In this document: positions 55,100-64,000 of the stretch, in pieces | How positions within the stretch are numbered: the first letter of the stretch is position 1 | Layout: every line of letters starts with the position of its first letter | NCBI GenBank assembly: GCA_918026815.1 | Contig: CAKJVC010000030.1 | Span: 62,001-126,000, forward strand | Length of the DNA: 64,000 nucleotides | From: Chalara sp. BL73 | Taxonomy: Eukaryota > Ascomycota > Leotiomycetes > Helotiales | Direction: 5' to 3' | Notes under the pieces: model-generated | What the model was told of the DNA's origin: nothing | What the model saw: the letters and a program-made list of their open reading frames with translations, nothing else | Database searches by the model: none | Program-made: the position numbers and the translations under genes

Positions 55100-55790
55100 G
55101 TTGGTGTGTTTGTGGTCTTGTGGGTTTTTGTGTGTTGTCGCAGTTAAGGGTATGAATGCTGTTATCTTGCAATAACTCTCCCTTGGCCTCTTCGAACTTT
55201 GTCATCAATTGACCTTGTGCGTATTCTGCGCGCAATGATACAATATGTTGGGATGCGGATAGATGCTTCATTTCCGATCCTTCCTGGCCAGTCGTCAGCG
55301 AACTGTTTCAATGTTTCTGCCTCCTCAATGCTGGTAGCTTTGACGCTTAAATCTCCACTCTTCAGTTGGTTTGCTGATGCCACTCGGATATTCACAGTAT
55401 GAATATTCTTGCTTTGTTCAATTGCACGGTCAATGTCGCCCTGTAAGGTTCGTGGGTTCTTTGCTTGGAGATTTATCATGGTGCTGGGGTCTGTGATCTT
55501 CGCAATGATTTCACATTGTGCTTGAATGAGTGATGGGGTTTGGGTGGATATTGTTATTGGTCTGCTAACAGATGATAGATTGCCACTAAGCACTGAGGCG
55601 TATGAAGACTTCAGAGTAGGGGCAGATTGGATAGCGTCTGCAATATTATTCTTTTCTTGTAGCTTGGCTACTGTTGCCTTCCCTGCTTCTGGGGCTTCTT
55701 TAGTAATTGCCTTTGTGTCTTGACTGATAACGATGGCATGCTGCGTTGCAGCCGCTGCCCTTTATACGTCGTTCTAGATTGTGGTGGGTG
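55100..55790 (-). pseudogene. Tad-like LINE ORF1 (gag-like) remnant
   Basis: The minus-strand frame SSYASVLSGNLSSVSRPITI is followed by IDRAIEQSKNIHTVNIRVAS, KSGDLSVKATSIEEAETLKQ and FADDWPGRIGNEASIRIPTY. The pattern of nucleic-acid-binding protein with a K(L)xSGDL step and a W..R.G..A.I...TY step is that of fungal LINE ORF1. The frame is broken at both ends and no reverse transcriptase is present nearby. Confidence 0.6.
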
Positions 55791-57263
55791 CTTCCATGAC
55801 CATCCTGTGGTCTGAGGCATGCTCGGATTTGGTGAGGATGACGCTCACGGCCGAGATCATGGTCTCCACTAACAGAATTGGGACCAGTGGGCCGGTACAT
55901 CCCTTGTGGATTCGATATAAAGGAGCGCTTCTCTGAGGTATTTGCTGAAGTACGTAGCTCGCGGAGATCGCTGGGTCATGTCGTAACCCGGCTATTTTCA
56001 TGTTCAAAAAGGAGGTTAAGTGTGGCATACCGCTAGGCAAGAAAAAGGCCCATGAATACGTGAAGGGGCCGGAACGGTTGTTTGTGAAAGAGGCTGAGGT
56101 TGAGAGGCGGCAATGGCTGCTGCAAGAACTGCGGCAGGAGCAACGGCAGTTAGTAGAAGCAGAAGCTTATCGGTAGCATATGTACTTGGTTCGGCGTAAG
56201 GGTTGCTATCGAAGCGGAATATAGAAAAAATCATGGCTCGCGAGCAGACTCGGGGCTTATGTCATGTCAAATTTCGGGCATGGCTGGGTTCCAGGGCTCG
56301 CTACTGCCTCTCATCTGGCGTCACCAGTAGAATTTTCCTTCACATTGTCGGATAAGAGTTGAACTCGCCTCTGACGATATACTGGACATTGGTGCTTCTC
56401 TCTCTCTCTCTCTGTGTGTGTATCTAGCTCCCTCCGAACCGGCCCGGAGTCAACACGGCACACTTTAACGTCTATCGAAAATTGCAACGGGGAGAGCGTG
56501 TAAAGCAGAAAGCGAGAGAGGATATGGACTGCTAATTCCTTTGATCGATGCCGATTTCAGCAAAGGGAGGATCTTGGAATCGAAGGGTGATATAATGTTC
56601 ATCATTAAGCTTGTTAAACAGTGATGCCAAAGATATCTCCTTCATAACTGAGGAGCTGGGCTAAAGATCATACATCACGCTCTACAATATCAATCTCATT
56701 GACCGATGATATCTGCGACCTTGCTTCTACAGCATGGTCCTCCTACAGCATGGAGCTCCATAGATCCAACAGTGACCACACAACTGCCCTCTCTATTTCC
56801 ACTCTATGTATTCTGGCCTCTCCATTTCTGGTCCCTGATTTTGATTGTAGACTGACTCAGATAAAGACCAGTCCAATGCATCTGCCGCATTGCAGGGTTC
56901 GGAGGATAGTTTAACGCCCATGAAGTAGATGTAGTGGCGAATGGTTCGGAAATACTACCAGACAGTAAGGACTTGTGGCGTAGTAATCAGCGTAGGAGTG
57001 GTGGTGATGTCCGGATGGTAGAAGACATACAAGGTCGGTTGTCACTCAGGACTAGGATTGCTGTATATGCAATGCCGTCAAGGATCTGGGTAGTCGATAT
57101 CGCCGAAGAGACAGATCACCGCGTCCAGCATTGCCCAGTGTAGCCAGTAGTGTGTACGCCGTAATTACTGCAGTAATTTGATGCCTTATTACCACTGCAG
57201 TACAGATTCCTCCCACAAATACGCACTGAATAGTACTACTGTAATATACTTCCTATCTTATAC

Positions 57264-57264
<1 letters not shown>
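55791..57264. other. gene-poor region with decayed sequence
   Basis: Includes a (CT)n/(GT)n microsatellite at about 56398-56422. Open frames are short and unrecognised. Confidence 0.45.

Positions 57265-57317
<53 letters not shown>
57264..57317. repeat. (GTA)n microsatellite, about 18 units
   Basis: Uninterrupted gta triplets over about 53 bp. Confidence 0.95.
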
Positions 57318-57396
57318 ATTTCATTAACGCCGAGGAAGCAAGTCCCAGAGGCACAGTCGAAGATCCGCTAAGCCTAAGTCCCCTACCCCCCATTTC

Positions 57397-57829
57397 GGGT
57401 ACGATTAAAACGTTCACCATTAGTGCCTTGGCACATACCCGCTATTTCCTGTATTAAGATAGTTAAGCGAAGTATATACTTGCGCTTTTCTACTTTTGAA
57501 TATGTGGTTTGCTGTTGTACTAAGCGAAACACGCTAAACCCGATTTTACTTGAAATTGTTTTTTTCTTTTTATAATAAAGCTTACAACAAAACATATATA
57601 AATATATATATAAAGATTTCGTTTTAATTAGGTTTATTGAATTTCAATAAATCAAGTTTTAACTTTTTTCGTTGTTGTTTAAATAAAAGTTATATTGTAA
57701 AGTTGCGCAAAATCGCAACACAACAATTTTTGCTAAGTTTCGTGTCGGCAGAAATAAAAGCAGCGTGCTTTGGTTTTTGGTGTGTCGAAGATGCCAAGGC
57801 CCTAATGGTGAACGTTTTAATCGTATCCC
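57397..57829. mobile_element. 433-bp MITE, copy B
   Basis: Terminal repeats GGGTACGATTAAAACGTTCA and the complement of GGGATACGATTAAAACGTTC; inverted identity continues through ccattag and gccttggca. AT-rich interior. Same outer terminus as copy A at 51115, but no matching target duplication remains. Confidence 0.8.
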
Positions 57830-59294
57830 GCAAAAGTCAATCACATTTTGAGTTTACCTTGGCCGAGATCTTAGCGTCTCTGCCGGCCTTGTAATGCAGT
57901 TTGTTGCACATCGCAAAAAATTCAACATTTGCCGGGCCCCACTCATCAACCTACCTATCAAACTTTCGCTCCTCCAATCGCCATCTTCGTCTTGCCAGGC
58001 TGTGTTTGATGGAGGTTTCAACTCTAGCCTCATAATTAAGATGACGATCGTCCACTTAATCGAATTGCACTTACCATGGAGGTGCTGCACTTCGGATCAT
58101 TAGTGGTCAGGATAGCGGGGCATTAATCGGGCGGGGCCATAACTAGGTCAGCCGAACGGCCCATGGAGTCAAAGCACAGAAGCATTTTGACACTAGAGAA
58201 GTTAATCTTGTAGCTGTTCTTGTAAAATTGTTGGCAAGTAGTGTGTTGGTATCAAGAAACTTAGAGTATTGTATAGTGAAGCAACTCAGGCAATTTTGAT
58301 TGGGTTCGGCTTCCTGGCCCTCCTCAGCTTCTGTAGACTGGTCATCACGCTATGCTATGTATACGGGACCGCTCGAAACTACTCGAGCAGTCCTGATATT
58401 AGCGAGCTTATCGGGCGATCTTTTGCTTCCTCAAGCCACCATTTGCAAGGATACTGCCTTAATTCAGGAACTGTCAAAAGCAAATAACTTACCCCTAATC
58501 AATCAGGAATACAATATATAGCTACTCTCATTGGCGAGCATGTAATGCCAGGTATTCGAGCCCAGGGATCTGAGCTTCTACATCTCTATACACGGGAATT
58601 GGCCGATACCTTAGTCGACAAGTCAACATGCATCCACTGCAGCAAGCCGGCGGCTCAGATGTAACAATGCAACTGGTTGATCGGGTCTACAAGATGAGCC
58701 AAAAAGCATCACGCTGTCATTCCGAGCGGATGAAGATATGGCGTTAGTACGTAGTGAGTAAAAGAAAAGAAACATAGACGAATTTCAGTCGGGAAACGGT
58801 CGAGTCGTCAGCTCTACGTTTAGCATCTCGGTTTGTTTCTTTATTGCTTAAAGCCAACAGACCCTAACGTTACAGAAGATCGTCCAAGAGTGAAGCGGTC
58901 CGAATTTTAAGAGTATCAAGGTGCGATATGGCAGGATGTGGTTCGTCTAGTTCAGCCAGGATAGAGGCAACCGAACTAAAAGCAAATTTCTATCATATTA
59001 CGGGTAGACACGGATCTGCGGTCCTTTAGCTCTTATCAGCCTTTGCAGATCAAAGAATTTGGATACGTCGAGGACCCTGCCTCATATCAAGCCAAGTATT
59101 CGCTTTAATAACGAGGGAAAAAGCAAACACAGATCCACTTCGGCCGGGGCCAGCATATAAGAGCTGGTGGCCTGCTGAAGGAGAGCATCATCCTGAATTC
59201 GGGAACTTTAGTTCAGTTCATATTCCGCATACTCCCTGCTTATTACGAGGAGCCTGGATTCGCTTCATCACGTCACGTTCGGTCCACACAGAAA
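57830..59294. other. 1.5-kb region, nothing recognised
   Basis: Several short open frames without domains. Confidence 0.45.
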
Positions 59295-59588
59295 ATGACA
59301 CGAGGCAGGCAGACGGCTGATTCGGCCGACAGGATAAGCAGGAATGGGAAAGATGTAAGTCCGGAAGCGTTTTCCGCGAGCAAGGAGAGGCTGACTTGAC
59401 CCCAGGCTGGGCACGCCTATCGTTCCAAGAAAGCGGCGGATCGCAACGCCAACAACAGCGCGAAGTACAGCGGAAGCGGCGGCGGGTCCAGCAGCAGCAA
59501 CTGGCGCTGTACCAATGCCAACTCGACTGGAAGTGGTTGTTCGTTGCAGAACGGCTTATGTGCTACGTGCCAACGGGCTGGGACATAG
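59295..59588 (+). CDS. possible small two-exon gene, 80 residues
   Basis: Exons 59295..59354 and 59406..59588, separated by a 51-bp GTAAGT...CCCAG intron; phase 0 at the junction, start context gaaaATGACA. The product is hydrophilic, with a Gly/Ser-rich middle (KYSGSGGGSSSSNWRC) and four cysteines at the end (WRC...GCSLQNGLCATCQRAGT), which might bind zinc. No family recognised. It could be a chance model. Confidence 0.4.
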
Positions 59589-60783
59589 TGGAGGCTATAA
59601 ACAGGGAAGGTGCAGCTGGGACGATATGGCTGATCTTCAATGTGCATATTGCAGAACATGTATGAAAAGCAGGGGTTGACATGGAGGGAGGGGAGGACAG
59701 GTCGCAGTTGAAGAAATGTAACCCCAACCCAGTTTCGAGGCGTCCGAAATTTGGGGGGCTATTAGGCCAGTACTGTACTCGTGGATACGAGGCCAATGTT
59801 CATAATTGCTTTTTAATCGGACGATATGAAACAATTTTATACCGGGTTCCATCTTGTCCCAGCAAATCGGAAGTTGAGAAGTTGAGATAATACCTGTCCC
59901 GCTAAAGCTATAGCTTGCAATTGGGATGCTCTTGCTATAGGGCAATTGGAGGACGGTCAGTGGAGTTGAATTAGATGCAGATTAGCAAGACAACATGGCA
60001 ATTCCAATCCTGTCCTTGGGATGCCAAGCTTGATTCACATGGCCCATGAATTCTGCCATGGCGGAATTCAGGGGCTCTGTCCTGAGGATCATCTTTGCTG
60101 CTTGTACTGCTATTGATGGGCTACAGCGAATGCGTTTGATGTCCACACATGGATGCGCGGGTTGATCGACCTGTATATGTTATTCTTCGCGTGGGGCTGT
60201 GTTTTCTATAAATAGTGTCCAATAACACCAAAGTGATCTCGTCTACACAGGACGTCGTTCAATGGCAATGATTCGTTGCATTCAAGGCATGGACAAGGAT
60301 GCCTGGTACTTGGCTTGCAGTTGTCAAGCGAGAACTCCTTTTACGACAGGGTACAAGATAAATATTTACATGATAACTGCACCACCAGAGACAAACTGAT
60401 CTATATAGGTCAATGCGAGTGTGTATGTGCCAAGGGTAATGTAATAGCTGAATATATTTGCCAGAAGGAGTTACGGTTACGTGACGCGAACCACCATCAT
60501 CGTTATGTAATTTAAATTGTATCGAATGTTCTAGAATCACTGGAATGAGCCTTGTCCGATTTTAGCCGACGACAGGCCTACCATCAGGAAACATGGGTGC
60601 TAGCCTGCGGCTCACAAGAAGCCTTCGAAATTGATCAGAGTTAAGTTATAATTAAGAAACGTGTAAGGTTCCCACAAAGTTTCAGGTATAGCGCACAGAC
60701 AACAGCGTCAGCCTAGACGAACACGTGACGAAAATCAGCAGAAACAACAATTGGGATAATGTGAACGGTGAACTGTAAGACTA
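59589..60783. other. 1.2-kb region, nothing recognised
   Basis: AT-rich with short conflicting frames. Confidence 0.45.
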
Positions 60784-60900
60784 TAAAAGAAATAGTAGTA
60801 GCAGTAGTGGTTTATTACGCCCGGCAAAGCCTAAAGGGCCCTAGTCTATATTACATAGTCCACTTCATTCAGTGTTTCCATAGCCTCCTGAAGCCCATAA
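60784..60900 (-). mobile_element. Tad-like LINE 3'-end fragment (second copy)
   Basis: On the minus strand this reads atgggcttcaggaggctatg to aatatagactagggcccttt and a taataaaccactactgct tail, closely matching 48500-48602 in opposite orientation. Confidence 0.5.
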
Positions 60901-60973
60901 CCGAGGTCCCGCACCAAAACCCCACCCTAACCAAAACCGCACACTAATGAATGATCACACAACAACTTCAAAA

Positions 60974-61420
60974 ATGGCTATCTACAGCAAATCGAGTGCT
61001 ATTGACAAGGCGATTAGTTCTATCGAATCAGGAAGGCATAAGAATGCTAACCAGGCAGCAAAAGCCTTTGGAGTGGACCCTACGTCGAGCAGGAATAGAA
61101 TGAAGGGAATTACAGAGCATAAAGCTGTTGCGAACTCGAAAACACACTAGTGCTTTTCAGCTGCTGCAGAGCAAGTTTTAGTTGATAGAATCAATTATTT
61201 AAGCTTGCGCCAAATGCCTCCAACAGCTAGAATCGTCAAAAACCTTGCAAAAGAGCTACGTGGCCAGCCTGTAGAAAAGAACTGAGTTGCAGGATTTGTG
61301 CGCAAGCATTCGACTGAACTTAGATCGGCTTATTTGCGCAATATCGACAATAAAAGAGTAGCGGCTGAAAATGAAACTCTATTTAACTTATTTAATAACC
61401 ATGTAAGTTAATTTAATTTG
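60974..61420 (+). pseudogene. pogo/Fot1-type transposase N-terminal remnant
   Basis: Frame MAIYSKSSAIDKAISSIESG then RHKNANQAAKAFGVDPTSSR (psq-type helix-turn-helix), then after a stop AEQVLVDRINYLSLRQMPPT and LAKELRGQPVEKN*VAGFVR (CENP-B-like second helix-turn-helix). At least two in-frame stops are present, and it is cut off before the catalytic domain. Confidence 0.7.
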
Positions 61421-61559
61421 TGGTTGATTAAATATTAATTTTATGTTATTTAAGAAGCTGATTACAGTAGTCAGAAATAAAAGATTTTCAATCCTTTTTT
61501 ATGGTTGGGGTCGGCTTAATATTTGGCCGATTTTATTGGTTGGTTGGCTCGCTTAAGTA

Positions 61560-61618
61560 TCAGGCGCTGAATGCCAAGCCTTGGCGCATGGCTAGCGGTC
61601 TACGTTTCAATCGTACCC
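61560..61618. mobile_element. end of a third copy of the GGGTACGATT MITE family
   Basis: The sequence aatgccaagcc...acgtttcaatcgtaccc matches the right ends of the copies at 51115 and 57397. It abuts the Tc1 transposase frame after HDGAGPY, so it was inserted into the Tc1 element. The other end is not clear. Confidence 0.6.
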
Positions 61619-62287
61619 GATAAGGGCCGGCTCCGTCATGCATGAATTCTCCTCCTTCAACCATCATATCAGGAAGATACGCTTCGTCCAAAGCTTTAAT
61701 AACCCATGATGAAATGCCTCCGCGGGGAGCTTCAGGATCGCCATCAAGAGCAACAAGTCCAGACCTTTGATTGTCAATAAAGCACGCCCACAGCATCTTT
61801 TTGACTCCTTTGCCAGACGGACGAACAGCGTGTACATCTCTAAGTCTGTTTTGATCGTACGGACGCGTAAATGTCCATATTGGTTTGATTCCAACTCCTC
61901 GTTCGACTGTACACTCGTCCGACCAAAGAACCTTTTTCCAATCATTCAATGTATATGCTTGATGTCGAATTGCCCAATCGAGTCGCGCAGCAGCGTGTTC
62001 AAGATCGAGATTTGAAATCTGATGTTTGTCGTTTGATTACAGAACGAATAGTCGAAAGAGGGATTTCAGGATACTTTTGGCGTATTCGACTTGCTCCCCA
62101 TCCTATAGAATGAAGCTCGCAAATGCGTGCACGCAATTGCGGCTGTAATTCCTTTCGAGCCATCGTACAATCGAGTGTTGTTTTGGTAGAGAAAGCTGTA
62201 AAAAAGCAGCAACGTGCAACTGGCTCAAAGTAGTAAGGTAGAACTTGGCCTACAAGGGGGGTGGTGCAGACTTATTGCACCCTACTG
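61619..62287 (-). mobile_element. Tc1/mariner element 5' part with broken transposase
   Basis: The terminus CAGTAGGGTGCAATAAG at 62287 is followed by TA. The transposase starts at about 62165 (MARKELQPQLRARICELHSI, then GWGASRIRQKYPEI). It breaks by frame and stop near 62010, and continues as KVLWSDECTVERGVGIKPIW (first catalytic D), DGDPEAPRGG and EFMHDGAGPY (second catalytic D). There it ends at the MITE sequence. The last catalytic residue and the 3' terminus are lost. Confidence 0.75.
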
Positions 62288-62289
62288 TA

Positions 62290-63643
62290 TCAGTCGAGGA
62301 CTATGTAGCACGGCCGGGGCACTCGGGCCAAGCAATTCGGTCAGGTGTTAACAATATATACAAAGTCTCGAGAGTAAAAAGGAAGACGCAGGAGCACAAG
62401 TACCCTACAAGGACTGTACTAGCCAATATTAATAGACTAGTAGCCTTAACATACTTCTTCCAAAAACCTCTCATATATTCCGGTGAGTGTTGGGGATCGA
62501 GCCCCAATAAAAAAGAGTCCTTCCTTCACGTCCGTCGATCCTTTCGTTCCCTACACGTCTTTCTCCATTACAGCCTTCGCCTTGTCGACTTTTCTTCGCG
62601 ATCCTTCCTCCGGCCATGGGTATATATCTATCGCTAGTCCGAGCCGCCCAAATGCTTGTGTTGTAGTTTTGTCGTGCGTATAACTTTCCACCGTTCTTCC
62701 AGTTCACTTCCTCAGCCTTTCCACGTTGAGTGTTCCGAAACTCGTATAGTAAACAGGTGCAAATAATTGAAAGCTGGTTCGAAAGTAGCTAAAGTCGTGT
62801 TTCAACTCGTTTTTCGGTATTGTAGAGGGTTTGTTGTTGAATCGAAGTGATACCTCTCATAGAAAAATCCCTGGCCTTGGCGTGAAAACTCTGCTCCTCC
62901 CTTCACTCTGGCCCCAGAAATCCTTCCACATCACTGTTTGGGCTGAATCTCGGCTCTGGAATCGCTATTAAACTGCCTCAGGAGAGTAATATTGATTCCA
63001 GGTTCGTAGAGGGCACCACATACAGGTGTTCAGCCATCGCCCTCCTAGCATAGCTTGTATATAAATCGGGAATTTACTATGTTACAAACGGACTAGGCTA
63101 GTACAAACTAGTTGGAATATCTCTTCATTTAGTACGTTTCCTAGTTTAACAAAATCTGTACGATCTAGTTTGTACTGCAGTACAAACTGTAAACTGGCAA
63201 ACTACTGGACACCCTGGTTCCAGTGAATGTTACGGCCTTGCTAGGTAAGTGTAGGTGATAGAAAACCAACAATTAGTAGATCACGCGAAACTATTTACAT
63301 GCATTCCAACACTTGCCTTCCGAATCTGCGGATTCTACTGTTTTCGCTGTCGTTAATGAACATTTTTGGGGCTCCTTCAGGAGATGGTCTACACTTAGTT
63401 TGAATCCAAATTTGACCCAAGCTAACGCCTGCAAGCAGACGCCGATACTTTTTCTTCGGGGATTGAGATAGCAGAACCCGAAACAAGTTTAATATCTGAA
63501 TAAAATGTGGAGCAAAAGAGTGTCATAATATTTCGCTATCCTCGGGCATTTCCTACACATAGTCCATGACATTTCAGAGCTGTTCCTATACAGTCGTAGC
63601 CCATATCCAATCACTTCCACTTCTAAGATTCCAAAATTGTGAC
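62290..63643. other. 1.35-kb region, possible solo-repeat fragments
   Basis: No gene supported. Around 63100-63215 a sequence with the internal palindrome agtttgtactgcagtacaaact and an end ggtgtcc-like terminus may be a small mariner-like relic. Confidence 0.4.
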
Positions 63644-64000
63644 CTACATTACCTTAACTCCAGGCCCAGGCTTCTGACCACAAATGATATGTAAAGGCAT
63701 ATGGCTATGGACATGCGAATCCATGTAAGCTTTCCGAACCTCGATGAGCCAGACCTCAACTTGTTCTGGCGACCATTTTAAGCCTCGGGTGAGAGGCCCA
63801 ATGGCAATTGGCTGCAGTCCTATTTCTAGGATCGTTCTCCAATATAGCCCTACCATCTTCAAAACTTTGTTTTTAGGCCATGTGCCGATCGGAATGTGAA
63901 ATATTTGCGTGGTGGCATTGACAAATCCGGCTTCGCGCATCATGTCTGCGAGCAGGAGAGTTGCGTTGAAGTTCACGCCAAGTACGGCTAGAGCTTCGGT
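63644..64000 (-). CDS. SAM-dependent methyltransferase, C-terminal part (continues beyond window)
   Basis: The minus-strand frame is open to the window edge; stop at 63644. The visible 119 residues include LADMMREAGFVNATTQIFHI, PIGTWPKNKVLKMVGLYWRT, EIGLQPIAIGPLTRGLKWSP and VRKAYMDSHVHSHMPL. The order EAGF, PIGTWP, K..K..G, L.R..GW...E and YCIYGQKP-like end (IICGQKPG) is typical of the C-terminus of fungal LaeA-like class I methyltransferases. The SAM-binding motifs lie outside the window. The substrate is unknown. Confidence 0.8.
   Translation of the reverse strand, partial: TEALAVLGVNFNATLLLADMMREAGFVNATTQIFHIPIGTWPKNKVLKMVGLYWRTILEIGLQPIAIGPLTRGLKWSPEQVEVWLIEVRKAYMDSHVHSHMPLHIICGQKPGPGVKVM

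Noticed and set aside
57264..57317. CRISPR-like or satellite array
   Set aside because: It is a simple GTA microsatellite; no spacers, and the genome is eukaryotic.

Overview
The window is nuclear DNA of a filamentous ascomycete (Pezizomycotina; Leotiomycetes is my guess, weakly supported). The reasons are genes with several 45-70 bp GT-AG introns and internal CTAAC/CTAAT branch sites, ascomycete-specific families (Pth11-like rhodopsin-fold membrane proteins, HET-domain and DUF7923 remnants, a Nox pseudogene), and many fungal transposons: Ty1/copia, MULE, hAT, Tc1/mariner, pogo and a Tad-like LINE.

Layout. 1-3.7 kb: 3' part of a copia polyprotein. 4-18 kb: gene-bearing core with a DUF4748 protein, a small membrane protein, the mitochondrial phosphate carrier, a Pho85-type cyclin, a DUF1275 membrane protein, the GID4/Vid24 substrate receptor, a decayed NADPH oxidase and a GNAT-like membrane protein. 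18-21 kb: intact MULE beside a Tc1 remnant. 21-22 kb: HET-domain remnant. 24.6-27.9 kb: two related secreted proteins sharing a repeated domain. 30.7-39.3 kb: a GT2 glycosyltransferase split by a 6232-bp hAT element. 39.8-51 kb: a putative DNA-binding protein, two Pth11-like genes and a mucin-like membrane protein, with several miniature elements. 51-64 kb: mostly relics (DUF7923 zinc-finger pseudogene, an unknown pseudogene, LINE, MITEs, pogo and Tc1 pieces), with a methyltransferase running off the right end.

Most unusual object: the hAT element at 32639-38870. It has a perfect 8-bp target duplication (ACCAAGAC) and TAGACTGCG inverted ends. Divergent to the transposase it carries a three-exon gene for a histone H3 homologue, with an H3-like ARTK tail, the alpha-1 motif QKSTELLI, a CenH3-length loop 1 and the motif IHAKKVTI. 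A third, unrecognised five-exon gene lies between them. The transposase and the third gene contain about 14 in-frame stops, all explicable as C-to-T or G-to-A changes as in RIP. The histone reading frame has none, although its expected start codon reads ATA. Removing the element and one target copy rejoins the glycosyltransferase reading frame exactly.

Most annotated host genes are ordinary single-copy functions with no operon-like logic. All exon boundaries are read by eye from splice consensus and protein-family expectation; no database search was run.
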